DNA of 64,000 nucleotides from Terriglobus aquaticus (GTDB lineage: Bacteria > Acidobacteriota > Terriglobia > Terriglobales > Acidobacteriaceae), in NCBI RefSeq assembly GCF_025685415.1, contig NZ_JAGSYB010000001.1, positions 1,488,001 through 1,552,000 on the forward strand. Direction: 5' to 3'. Positions 15,940 to 24,058 of the stretch are shown here, piece after piece. Within the stretch, counting starts at the first letter, position 1. The number at the start of each line of letters is the position of its first letter. The position numbers were made by a program, and so were the translations under genes. A model generated the notes under the pieces. That model ran no database searches, was not told the origin of the DNA, and was given only the letters and a program-made list of their open reading frames with translations.

Positions 15940-16428
15940 ATGGTGCATGTGAGCGACTCCATGAACGAATCCCTGAACGGTTCCGTAGACGGCTCGGAAG
16001 GCCGTTCCCTCGCAGGCCGGATCGAGCTCACGCTGCCTTCAACCCTGGCCACGGTCGACCGCATGGAGCAGGAAGCGGAACGCTTCGCCACGGAACACGG
16101 CTTCGGCGAAGACGACGCCGCCAACATCGCCATGGCCGCCCGCGAGGCCGCCGTAAATGCTGTCATGCACGGCAACAGCTACAGCAGCGACAAACAGGTG
16201 CACGTGCAGCTCACGTCTGATCAGGCGGCTCTCACCCTCTCCATCCAGGACGAAGGTGCCGGTTTCAACGCAGCTCTTCTGCCGGACCCACTCCTGCCGG
16301 AAAACATCCTGCGCAGCTCGGGCCGGGGCATCTTCCTCATGCGTGCTCTCATGGATGAGGTAAACTTTCGCCAATTGAACCCCGGCACGGAGCTGGTGAT
16401 GACCAAGCGCCGGCAGCCGACATCGTAG
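15940..16428 (+). CDS. RsbW-like anti-sigma factor / GHKL ATPase
   Basis: A 162-residue HATPase_c_2 protein of the RsbW/SpoIIAB group. The N box is AREAAVNAVMHGN near residues 67-79, the G1 box DEGAGF near 107 and the G2 box SGRGIFLMRALMDEV near 128. Such proteins bind a sigma factor or effector and phosphorylate a STAS antagonist. The next gene, 61 bases downstream, encodes a STAS protein, so the two form a partner-switching pair. No sigma factor or PP2C phosphatase gene is nearby. The start is uncertain: ATG at 15940 or ATG at 15961, neither with a clear ribosome binding site. Confidence 0.85.
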   Translation: MVHVSDSMNESLNGSVDGSEGRSLAGRIELTLPSTLATVDRMEQEAERFATEHGFGEDDAANIAMAAREAAVNAVMHGNSYSSDKQVHVQLTSDQAALTLSIQDEGAGFNAALLPDPLLPENILRSSGRGIFLMRALMDEVNFRQLNPGTELVMTKRRQPTS

Positions 16429-16489
16429 AAACCATCAGTCTGGCAGATTGGCGGAACCACGCCACGCAACTCTCCCCGGAGGAAAGACC

Positions 16490-16837
16490 ATGAGCATGAA
16501 GGTAAGCACGCGCCAGGTGGACGGCGTAACCATTCTCGACCTGAGCGGCCGCATTACCCTCGGCGAAGGCAGTGTCACCCTGCGCGATGCCATCCGCGAC
16601 CTCGTCAACAAGGGCGAAAAGCACATCCTGGTGAACCTCGGCGACGTGAGCTACCTCGATAGTTCGGGTCTCGGCGAACTTGTGAGCGCATACACCAGTG
16701 TGAAGAACGCAGGCGGCGAACTTAAGCTGCTGAACCTGACCAAGAAGGTCCACGACCTGCTGCAGATCACCAAGCTCTACACAGTGTTCGACGTCAAGGA
16801 CGACGAAGCCAGCGCTGTTGGCTCCTTCTCCAAGTAG
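16490..16837 (+). CDS. STAS-domain anti-sigma factor antagonist
   Basis: A 115-residue SpoIIAA/RsbV-like protein consisting of one STAS domain. The phosphorylation site is in VSYLDSSGLGELV, where the second Ser is the usual target of the RsbW-type kinase. The opening KVSTRQVDGVTILDLSGRITLGEG is typical. The ATG at 16490 is preceded by GGAGGAAAG; an upstream in-frame ATG at 16448 lacks such a site. It is the partner of the kinase gene just upstream; when dephosphorylated it should bind that kinase and release its target. A bidirectional terminator follows. Confidence 0.92.
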   Translation: MSMKVSTRQVDGVTILDLSGRITLGEGSVTLRDAIRDLVNKGEKHILVNLGDVSYLDSSGLGELVSAYTSVKNAGGELKLLNLTKKVHDLLQITKLYTVFDVKDDEASAVGSFSK

Positions 16838-16857
16838 TCACACACGTTCTCCAAAGC

Positions 16858-16889
16858 AAGAAGGCCGTCGCACTCGCGACGGCCTTCTT
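16858..16889. terminator. Bidirectional hairpin terminator
   Basis: A perfect 14-bp stem (AAGAAGGCCGTCGC with GCGACGGCCTTCTT) and loop ACTC between the convergent STAS and lemA genes. The stem's own A- and T-rich ends supply short U tracts on both strands. Confidence 0.8.
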
Positions 16890-16905
16890 CGGTTTCAGCG
16901 CTTCT

Positions 16906-17490
16906 TTACGACCCGAAGTCCACCTTGGGCGCGGCTTTCGAAGCGGGATCGGCTTCGAAGTAACCGGTCTTCTTCTGGAATCCGGCGATTCCTGCCCACA
17001 CGCTGTTCGGAAACACCGTAACTGTGTTGTTGTAGTCGAGGATCGCCTGGTTATAGCGTCGACGCGCCACCGCAACCCGGTTCTCCGTCCCGCTCAGCTC
17101 GTCTTCCAGCCGTAGGAACTGCTGGTTGCTCTTCAGGTCCGGATAGTTCTCCTGCATCCGCAGCAACGGCAGGATCGCCGTGTTCAGCCGGTCGTTGGCC
17201 GCCAGCTTCTCATTCGGCGTCTGCGCCTGCAGCAAACCCGAACGCGCCTCCGCGATCGCCGTAATGATCTGCGTCTCTACCTTGGCGTACTGCTTCACCG
17301 TGCTCACCAGGTTCGGAATCAGGTCCGCACGCCGCTGCAATTGAATCCCGATTTCGCTCGACGCCTCGTCGACCGCGTTGCTCTTCACTGCCATGCTGTT
17401 CCGGGCAGACACATAGCTGCCGCCCACCAGAACCACGCCCAGCACCAGCAGTACCACTACAACAAGGCCTGCAATCGTTCCCTTACGCAT
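16906..17490 (-). CDS. lemA: LemA family protein
   Basis: A 194-residue membrane-anchored protein. An N-terminal transmembrane segment (GLVVVVLLVLGVVLVGG) is followed by the coiled LemA domain: YVSARNSMAVKSNAVDEASSE, then QLQRRADLIPNLVSTVKQYA, and near the end ARRRYNQAILDYNNTVTVFP. Function is not established; LemA is commonly paired with TPM-domain proteins, as here (the TPM gene ends 58 bases upstream on the same strand). The start at MRKGTIAGL (17490) follows AGGAAC; a longer frame from 17529 adds 13 residues. Confidence 0.93.
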   Translation of the reverse strand: MRKGTIAGLVVVVLLVLGVVLVGGSYVSARNSMAVKSNAVDEASSEIGIQLQRRADLIPNLVSTVKQYAKVETQIITAIAEARSGLLQAQTPNEKLAANDRLNTAILPLLRMQENYPDLKSNQQFLRLEDELSGTENRVAVARRRYNQAILDYNNTVTVFPNSVWAGIAGFQKKTGYFEADPASKAAPKVDFGS

Positions 17491-17548
17491 CGTTCCTCGC
17501 TCCGTATTTCCGTTCAGCATCTGTGCCATCGCTCAAACCTCCGCCTGA

Positions 17549-18403
17549 CTACCAGCCGCCACCAGCGCCACCGCCGCCGGAACTGCCACCGTCTCCGCCA
17601 CCGAAACTACCACCGCCGTCGCCGCCGCCCCAACCACCGCCGCCGCCATCTCCCCAGCCGCCTCCGCGGCCGCCCCAACTGCGGCCTCCGCCCAGCAGAT
17701 TGCCCAGGATCAGCCCCGAGAGGAAACCTCCGCCACCGCCCCCACCGTACCCACCACCGCCACGTCCGCCTCGACCGCCGCGAAACAGCAGGAAGAGGAT
17801 GAACAGCAGAAACAGGGAGCCAAACAGCCCAAACCCGCCGCTGCTCTGCGATGATCCCTCGCGGTGGTACGTGTGCTTGGGCTGAGTGTCCAGCGTCACG
17901 CCAGCGTCTTTCGCGATCACATCGGCGATCTCGTTCACGCCGGCGCGAACCGCACCGTCATAGTTCGCGGCCTGCAGATCCGGCACCATGTCACGGCCGA
18001 TGTCGCCTGTCTTGCCGTCCGGCAGGATGCCTTCCAGGCCATAGCCGACCTCGATCCAGCGCTTTCGGTCCTCAATGGAGAAAACCATCAGTACGCCGCG
18101 ATCCGTCTTGGCCCCGCCCGGCTTCCACTTGGCGAATAGCTCATTGGCGAACTGCTCCACCGGCTCGTCATCGTCGATCTTGTGGACCGTCACGACGAAC
18201 ACCTGCGCCTTGGCCTGCGTGTCCAGCGCCTTCAGCAGCGTGTTCAGGTCGCTCTGCGTGCTCGGGTTCAGCACACCGGCCAAGTCCGTCACGTAATTCG
18301 ACGGCGGGCCCATCGTTTTCACGGACTCGGCATGCAGCACCGGCCAGAACAGGCCCAGGCAGCACAGCAGCACAACGTACAGTCGCGATTGCCTCGTGGC
18401 CAT
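17549..18403 (-). CDS. TPM-domain (YgcG-like) membrane protein with glycine-rich tail
   Basis: A 284-residue protein with a signal peptide (LYVVLLCCLGLFWPVLHAES), an extracytoplasmic TPM domain at about 35-175 (NYVTDLAGVLNPSTQSDLNTLL, VFVVTVHKIDDDEPVEQFANELF, GVLMVFSIEDRKRWIEVGYGLEG), a transmembrane segment (FGLFGSLFLLFILFLLF) and a C-terminal Gly-rich tail of about 75 residues. TPM proteins have been linked to membrane-protein maintenance and, in plants, phosphatase activity. It is transcribed ahead of lemA. TATTAT lies eight bases before the ATG at 18403, divergent from the oligopeptidase promoter. The Gly-rich tail is normal for this family. Confidence 0.88.
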   Translation of the reverse strand: MATRQSRLYVVLLCCLGLFWPVLHAESVKTMGPPSNYVTDLAGVLNPSTQSDLNTLLKALDTQAKAQVFVVTVHKIDDDEPVEQFANELFAKWKPGGAKTDRGVLMVFSIEDRKRWIEVGYGLEGILPDGKTGDIGRDMVPDLQAANYDGAVRAGVNEIADVIAKDAGVTLDTQPKHTYHREGSSQSSGGFGLFGSLFLLFILFLLFRGGRGGRGGGGYGGGGGGGFLSGLILGNLLGGGRSWGGRGGGWGDGGGGGWGGGDGGGSFGGGDGGSSGGGGAGGGW

Positions 18404-18513
18404 CACACTGGATAATACGCGGGCGATCCCGTAGCGGTTCCTTGCAGACACATCCCATTCGGATGACGTTTGTCATGCGAACGTCAGCCGGTCGCGACAA
18501 TCCTTCGACCCGC

Positions 18514-18519
18514 TATCCT
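18514..18519 (+). promoter_or_regulatory. Candidate -10 hexamer (leaderless) of the oligopeptidase gene
   Basis: TATCCT lies exactly six bases before the ATG at 18526, with no ribosome binding site visible. Confidence 0.45.
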
Positions 18520-18525
18520 GATCGC

Positions 18526-20613
18526 ATGTCGCTCGTACCTCAGCCACCTGTTGCCCGCCGCGAACCACACCCCACGCACCTGCACGGCCAAACGCTGGAA
18601 GACGACTACTTCTGGCTCCGCAACAAGGAATCGGAAGAGGTCCTGAACTACCTGCGATCGGAGAACGAGTACACCGCTGCCGTCATGGCCGGCACCGAGC
18701 CGCTGCAGGACGAACTCTACCGCGAGATGCTCTCGCACATCAAGGAGACGGACACCAGCATCCCGTACCGCGATGGCGACTGGTTCTACTACACGCACAC
18801 CATCGAGGGACGCCAGTACCCGATCCACTGCCGGCGTCGCGCGAACGCCGCGCGTGAGTACGACGAGTCAGCTCCCGAACAAGTTCTGGTCGACGTGAAC
18901 CAACTTGCCGAGGGCAAGCCCTTCCTGTCGCTTGGCGCACTCTCCGTCAGCCCAGACGGCAACCTGCTCGCCTACACCACCGACGAGACCGGCTTTCGCC
19001 AGTACACGCTGCATATCAAGGACCTGCGCACCGGTGACCTGCTGCCCGACACCGCCGAACGGGTCGGTTCCCTCACCTGGACGCCCGACAACACCATGCT
19101 CTTCTACTCGGTCGAAGACGAGCAGACCAAGCGCCAGCACCAGGTCTACCGCCACACCCTGGGCGACACGGCAGACCGCGACGCTCTCATCTTCCAAGAG
19201 CCAGACGAGCGCTTCAACGTCGGCGTGGGCCGCACCCGGGATCGCAAGTACATCCTGATCGAGTGCGGCAGCCACACCACGAGCGAATACCGCTACGTCG
19301 AAGCGAGCCTTGCCACCGAGCCGTTCCGTATCCTTGCCGAGCGCGTTCCTGACCAGGAGTACTACCCCGATCACCGCGACGGTCTCTTCTACATCCGCGT
19401 CAACGACACCGGTAAGAACTTTCGCGTCGTCACGGCACCCGTGAACGATCCTTCTCGTGAATCCTGGACGGAGCTTCTGCCTGAGCAGCAGGACATTCCG
19501 CTGGACGACTTTGAAGTGTTCCAGAACTTCGCAGTCGCCGCGGAGATCGTTCAGGGTCTCGACCGCCTGCGCGTGTACCGCTTCAATCACAACATCCTGG
19601 ACACCTCGACGCCGCAGACGGTTGACTTCCCCGAGCCCGCGTACAGCGCCGGCCTGCATGTGAACCGCGAGTTCGACGCGACCGGTTTCCGCTACAGCTA
19701 TCAGTCGCTCGTTTCACCCGCGTCCGTCTTCTTCTACGACGTCGCAACAGGCGACAGCACCCTGCTGAAACAGCAGGAGGTGCCCGGCGGCTTTGACCGG
19801 GAACGCTATGCCTCCGAACGCGTCTGGATTACGGCGGCAGACGGCGTGCGCGTTCCCGTGTCGCTTGTCTACAAGCGCGACAGCTTCCACAAGGACGGCA
19901 CGAATCCGCTCTACCTCTACGGCTACGGCTCGTACGGCTTTGGCCTGCCCATCGGCTTCTCCGCCACGCGGCTTGCCCTGCTGGATCGCGGCATCGTCTA
20001 CGCCTACGCGCACATTCGTGGGGGTGGCGACCTGGGCGACGCTTGGCACGATGCCGGCAAGATGATGCAGAAGCGCAACACCTTCACTGACTTCATCGCG
20101 TGCGCCGAGCAACTGGTGGCGCAAGGCTACGGTGCAAGGGACAAGGTCGTCATCGAAGGCGGCAGCGCCGGCGGCCTCCTGATGGGTGCCGTCGCAAATA
20201 TGCGGCCTGACCTGTTCCGCGTCGTCGTCTCCCACGTTCCGTTCGTGGACGTGATGAACACCATGCTCGACGCGTCCCTGCCACTCACCGTGGCCGAATA
20301 CGAGGAGTGGGGCAATCCGAATGAGCCGGACGCCTTCGCCTACATGCGCAGCTATTCGCCATACGACAACCTGCAGACGGGCGCCTACCCCGCGACGCTG
20401 GTCAAGACCAGCCTGAACGACTCGCAGGTCATGTACTGGGAGCCGGCGAAATTTGTAGCCAAGCTTCGCACGCTCAAGACGAACCCGGACCAACCGCTCC
20501 TGCTGCACACCAACATGGACGCGGGCCACGGCGGCGCCTCCGGCCGCTACGACTACCTGAAAGAGATTGCGCTCGATTACGCCTTTGTTCTAAAGCAACT
20601 GGGCATGGCGTAG
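18526..20613 (+). CDS. S9A-family serine peptidase, oligopeptidase B-like
   Basis: A 695-residue prolyl-oligopeptidase-fold enzyme: a seven-bladed propeller (about 70-400) followed by an alpha/beta-hydrolase domain. The catalytic triad is visible as Ser547 in GGSAGGLLMG, Asp632 in TSLNDSQV and His668 in NMDAGHGGASGRY. The N-terminal DDYFWLRNKESEEVLNYLRSEN (in part) and DGDWFYYTHTIEGRQYPIHCRR point to oligopeptidase B (PtrB), which cleaves short peptides after Arg or Lys. No signal peptide is seen, so it is probably cytoplasmic. The frame is open upstream to 17851, but similarity starts at 18526. Confidence 0.93.
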   Translation: MSLVPQPPVARREPHPTHLHGQTLEDDYFWLRNKESEEVLNYLRSENEYTAAVMAGTEPLQDELYREMLSHIKETDTSIPYRDGDWFYYTHTIEGRQYPIHCRRRANAAREYDESAPEQVLVDVNQLAEGKPFLSLGALSVSPDGNLLAYTTDETGFRQYTLHIKDLRTGDLLPDTAERVGSLTWTPDNTMLFYSVEDEQTKRQHQVYRHTLGDTADRDALIFQEPDERFNVGVGRTRDRKYILIECGSHTTSEYRYVEASLATEPFRILAERVPDQEYYPDHRDGLFYIRVNDTGKNFRVVTAPVNDPSRESWTELLPEQQDIPLDDFEVFQNFAVAAEIVQGLDRLRVYRFNHNILDTSTPQTVDFPEPAYSAGLHVNREFDATGFRYSYQSLVSPASVFFYDVATGDSTLLKQQEVPGGFDRERYASERVWITAADGVRVPVSLVYKRDSFHKDGTNPLYLYGYGSYGFGLPIGFSATRLALLDRGIVYAYAHIRGGGDLGDAWHDAGKMMQKRNTFTDFIACAEQLVAQGYGARDKVVIEGGSAGGLLMGAVANMRPDLFRVVVSHVPFVDVMNTMLDASLPLTVAEYEEWGNPNEPDAFAYMRSYSPYDNLQTGAYPATLVKTSLNDSQVMYWEPAKFVAKLRTLKTNPDQPLLLHTNMDAGHGGASGRYDYLKEIALDYAFVLKQLGMA

Positions 20614-20649
20614 GTCCGCCTTCCGCAACCTGCCAAGAAGAAGGGCGAC

Positions 20650-22563
20650 CTACCGGGCCGCCGCTACTTCTTCGATCGTGTCGCCTTCTCCCGGCGCCAG
20701 GAACAGGTTCGTTTCCAGACCGTGCTGCTTGTCGTACAGCTCACGGTAGCGACCGTGAAGCGCGAACAGCTCGGCATGATCTCCCCGCTCGACGATGTGT
20801 CCCTGCTCGACGACGAGGATCTGGTCCGCGTTGCGAATGGTCGATAGCCGATGCGCGATGACAAAGGTCGTCCGCCCCTGCATCAGGTAGCTCAACCCGT
20901 GCTGAATCATCGCTTCGCTCTCGCTGTCGAGCGAGCTCGTCGCCTCATCCAGGATAAGAATGCGCGGGTTCGCCAGAATGGCACGGGCAATCGAGAGCCG
21001 CTGCCGCTGGCCGCCGCTCAGCTTCACGCCACGTTCGCCAACGATCGTGGCGTAGCCCTCGCTAAAGCGGTTCACGAACTCGTCCACGCGCGCGATCCGA
21101 CAGGCCTGCTCAAACTCTTCTTCTGTGGCTTCAGGACGCGAAAACAGGATGTTCTCGCGCACGGTGCCGTCGAACAAAAAGGTCTCCTGCAGAACCACAC
21201 CTAGTTGCGACCGGTAGGTTCGCAGATCGACCGTTGCAAGGTCATGTCCATCCACCAGCACGGCCCCGCTGTTCGCATCATGGAAGGCGCAAATCAGCGA
21301 GATGATCGTCGACTTGCCCGATCCGGATGAACCGACCAGGGCAGTCACCGTGCCCGGTTTCGCCTCAAAGCTGATGTCGTGCAGCACCGGCTTGCCCGCT
21401 TCGTATTCGAAGCCGACATCCACAAACCGCAGGTCCCCTTCAATCACCGGCAATTTCACAGACCGCCGGGTGTCTCCATTCTCCTCGCGCTCGCCCATGA
21501 TTTCGCTCGTGCGATCCAGGCCGGCAAACGCTTCAGTGATCTGCGTCCCAATCGAAACAAGCCCCGCGACAGGCGCGATCATGAACGCCAGAAACAGGGT
21601 GTACGTCACGTAGCCGCCAGTCGTCAGCGTTCCCGCGACCACCTGCCGCGCCCCCATCCACATGATGAGCGAACCGACCACGCCAAGCACTGTTGTGCTC
21701 GACAGTGACATGACCGACTGCGCCGTGAGCGTGCGCAAGACATTTTCCAGCAGCCGCCCGGCATTGCCTGCAAACACGCGAGCTTCGCTCTCTTCCGCGT
21801 GGTATCCCTTAATCACGCGGACGCCACCGAGCGATTCCGTCAAGCGACCGGTCACCTCGGCATTCAGCTTCGCCCGCTCGCGGAAGATGGGACGGATCGT
21901 CTTGAAGGCTCGCCCAAGAATCACGGCGAAAATCACCATGACCAGGAACGTCAACAGCGTCATCCTGACTGACAGGAACAGCAGGTAGCCAAACGCAAAA
22001 ATCGCGGTCAGCAGGCCGCCGACGAACTCCACCAGGCCCGTGCCGATCAGGTTGCGCACGCCCTCTACGTCCGTCATGATGCGCGCGACCAGGTTGCCGG
22101 TCCGGTTCGCGTCGTAGAAAGCGACCGGCAGCCTGCCCACGTGCTGCTGCACCTGGATGCGCAAGTCCGTGATGAGCCTCTGCCCCGCCTTTGAAAGCAT
22201 CTGCGTCAGCGCATAGCTCGTCACGCCCTGCAACAGCGTCGCCGCCAGCACTGCACCCACGATCCAAGGCAGCAGGTACAGGTGATGCTGCCGCATCACC
22301 CCGTCAATCAGGTAACGCGTCGACGCCGGCAGGACCAGGCCGCTGGCGCGGTTAACGATCATGATCAGGAAGCTGACCGTAATCAGGCCCAGCCGCGGCC
22401 GGGCCAGCTTCTTGACCTCCGGCCAAACCTTCCGCAGCGATGGCTTCGGTTTGGCCGCGGTCATGTCTGCCGATACCGACCGATTCGCATTGCGCGGCGT
22501 CCGCTCGCCGCGGGCCCCGCCATGACTGCCGCCACCCAACGATCCGTGCCCAAACGATCCCAT
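20650..22563 (-). CDS. ABC transporter, fused permease-ATPase (MsbA/multidrug type)
   Basis: A 637-residue half-transporter exporting a lipid or drug as a dimer. A 40-residue Gly/His/Arg-rich N-terminal extension precedes an ABC_membrane domain (about 55-340, six TM helices). The nucleotide-binding domain has Walker A VGSSGSGKST, Q-loop VVLQETFLFDGTVRENI, signature LSGGQRQRLSIARA, Walker B ILILDEATSSLD and switch His in FVIAHRLSTI. The start at 22563 has AGGAAG before the ATG. It lies downstream of the sco-type gene and a small membrane protein on the same strand. Substrate cannot be told from sequence. Confidence 0.9.
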   Translation of the reverse strand: MGSFGHGSLGGGSHGGARGERTPRNANRSVSADMTAAKPKPSLRKVWPEVKKLARPRLGLITVSFLIMIVNRASGLVLPASTRYLIDGVMRQHHLYLLPWIVGAVLAATLLQGVTSYALTQMLSKAGQRLITDLRIQVQQHVGRLPVAFYDANRTGNLVARIMTDVEGVRNLIGTGLVEFVGGLLTAIFAFGYLLFLSVRMTLLTFLVMVIFAVILGRAFKTIRPIFRERAKLNAEVTGRLTESLGGVRVIKGYHAEESEARVFAGNAGRLLENVLRTLTAQSVMSLSSTTVLGVVGSLIMWMGARQVVAGTLTTGGYVTYTLFLAFMIAPVAGLVSIGTQITEAFAGLDRTSEIMGEREENGDTRRSVKLPVIEGDLRFVDVGFEYEAGKPVLHDISFEAKPGTVTALVGSSGSGKSTIISLICAFHDANSGAVLVDGHDLATVDLRTYRSQLGVVLQETFLFDGTVRENILFSRPEATEEEFEQACRIARVDEFVNRFSEGYATIVGERGVKLSGGQRQRLSIARAILANPRILILDEATSSLDSESEAMIQHGLSYLMQGRTTFVIAHRLSTIRNADQILVVEQGHIVERGDHAELFALHGRYRELYDKQHGLETNLFLAPGEGDTIEEVAAAR

Positions 22564-22621
22564 GTCTTCCTATCAGATGGTTCGGGAGTAGAAACGGTCC
22601 AGTCGGCTGGCGAACACTAGA

Positions 22622-23008
22622 TTAAGCGGCGGTTCGCGTGATGCGCGCGCGAATGAACGAACGCACGCACAGGGCCGTGAAAACCAAGCAGATCAGCGCC
22701 ATCGCCATGGACTCCTCCACGGCGAGCGGCCGGAGCACCTGATCCGCGTGTCCGGTCAGCAGCTTCACCGCACCGCCGATCGACCGCACAAACGGCAACA
22801 GGAAACCGACCAAGCCCAGCGTTACGGCGATGTGCATCCACAGCATGCGACGCTTCGCATCTTCGGTGTTCGCCAGCGCGCCGCACACCAGCAGCGCAAC
22901 TCCGAAGTACGCGGGAATCAGCGCCGTCGGAGCATGCGCCATCCCCACGTACACGCCCACACCCAGCAGTACCAGCAGCACACCTACCGCCATCGTCAGT
23001 CTCGCCAC
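22622..23008 (-). CDS. Small four-TM membrane protein, unknown function
   Basis: A 128-residue hydrophobic protein with four predicted transmembrane segments (about 4-24, 30-48, 58-78 and 97-118). A polar loop, GALANTEDAKRRMLWMH, separates helices 2 and 3. I do not recognise a named family. It starts nine bases after the stop of the Sco-like gene, so it is almost certainly co-transcribed with it. An accessory role in copper delivery or respiratory-complex assembly is possible from context alone. Confidence 0.75.
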   Translation of the reverse strand: MARLTMAVGVLLVLLGVGVYVGMAHAPTALIPAYFGVALLVCGALANTEDAKRRMLWMHIAVTLGLVGFLLPFVRSIGGAVKLLTGHADQVLRPLAVEESMAMALICLVFTALCVRSFIRARITRTAA

Positions 23009-23017
23009 AACGCTCTC

Positions 23018-23923
23018 CTATGCCTTTGCTGCCGTTTCCATCGCCTGCACCACCTCTGCTGGCTTCCAATCGTTGCCCGGATACCAGTCCAGGATGCGGC
23101 CATCCTTGCCGACCAGCACCGTCGACAGCGAATGTTGAATCTGGGTACCGCTGCCGGTCACACCCACGTTGAAGAACTGCTCCACCGCCGGCAGGTCCGC
23201 CTTGCTCGGCGCAGCGAACTGCCAGTGATCGAACTTCTCCTGCGTGTACTTGCCCGTGTACGCTCCGCCATACGATCGCAGCACAGCCGGCGTGTCATAC
23301 ACCGGATCGAACGAGATCGAGAGCAGGTCGGTCTTCGCATAGGCCGCTTGATCCTTCTGCAATGCGGCATTCACCTCGGCGAAGTTACGGCTCATCTTGG
23401 GGCAGAAATCACCCAGCGGGCAGCGGGTATAGATGAACGTCAGCAGCACCGCCTTACCTCGCAGGTCGCTCAGGTGCATCACTTTGCCATCCTGGTTTAG
23501 CAGCGCAAAGTCCTGAACAGCATCGCCTTTCTGCGGCACATGGTATTGCTTCTGCGGCACGGCATCAGGCCGCGCCTGCCCAACGATCACGATGTTGCGC
23601 AGGCGAGCGTGATGGAAGTCGCCATCGCTATCCTTGTCGACCACGATCTGCGCCGAAATGGTGTCGCCAGGGTGCACCTCGCCCAGCGCCGCGGCGTCCA
23701 CGCTCTTGTAGGGCATGGTCATGGCTTCCATGAAGCCCGGCACCGCCTCATGCGCCAGCATGATCTCCTGCGTATTGGCGTCCACGCTGATGACCCGGCC
23801 GCGCACCGGGTAAGCCGCTTCTGTCATGCCGGATGGCTTGCCATCGCCGCCATACCTGCAACCGGAAACTCCCGTCAGCAGCGGCAATGCCAGCAAAGCT
23901 GTCCATAGTGCGCGTCTCTTCAC
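23018..23923 (-). CDS. CusF-like copper-binding domain fused to Sco1/SenC thioredoxin-fold lipoprotein
   Basis: A 301-residue lipoprotein: signal peptide with lipobox VSGC (Cys22). Residues 38-115 resemble CusF/DUF-type copper chaperones, with His58, Met65, Met68 and Met70 placed as Cu(I) ligands (AHEAVPGFMEAMTMPY). Residues 130-300 are a Sco1 domain with Cys168 and Cys174 in CPLGDFCP and the copper-binding His264 in QIQHSLST. Sco proteins load Cu_A of cytochrome oxidase or act as thiol reductases. The GTG at 23923 is chosen because TATCAT lies exactly six bases upstream; the frame is open to 23977. The fusion makes a two-site copper carrier plausible. Confidence 0.88.
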   Translation of the reverse strand: MKRRALWTALLALPLLTGVSGCRYGGDGKPSGMTEAAYPVRGRVISVDANTQEIMLAHEAVPGFMEAMTMPYKSVDAAALGEVHPGDTISAQIVVDKDSDGDFHHARLRNIVIVGQARPDAVPQKQYHVPQKGDAVQDFALLNQDGKVMHLSDLRGKAVLLTFIYTRCPLGDFCPKMSRNFAEVNAALQKDQAAYAKTDLLSISFDPVYDTPAVLRSYGGAYTGKYTQEKFDHWQFAAPSKADLPAVEQFFNVGVTGSGTQIQHSLSTVLVGKDGRILDWYPGNDWKPAEVVQAMETAAKA

Positions 23924-23929
23924 ACCCTG

Positions 23930-23935
23930 ATGATA
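23930..23935 (-). promoter_or_regulatory. Candidate -10 hexamer (leaderless) of the Sco-like gene
   Basis: On the minus strand TATCAT is followed by six bases and then the GTG start. This supports choosing GTG at 23923 over the ATG at 23977. Confidence 0.45.
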
Positions 23936-24058
23936 CGTCCCTAAATCCGGCCCGGGCACCCTCGCTTTCGAGCGCATGGAAGCGATGGGATGAGGAACGC
24001 GCCGATTGCCGGGCTGCTATCGTTGACCTCGGGACGAGCTTTCGCCTGCAAAGGACCG

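Noticed and set aside
17549-17790. Glycine-codon repeat tract as a tandem DNA repeat
   Set aside because: It encodes the Gly-rich tail normal for TPM/YgcG proteins, and the units are irregular.
17851-18525. 225-codon in-frame extension of the oligopeptidase
   Set aside because: It is antisense to the TPM gene, Arg-rich, and the leaderless-type start at 18526 fits better.
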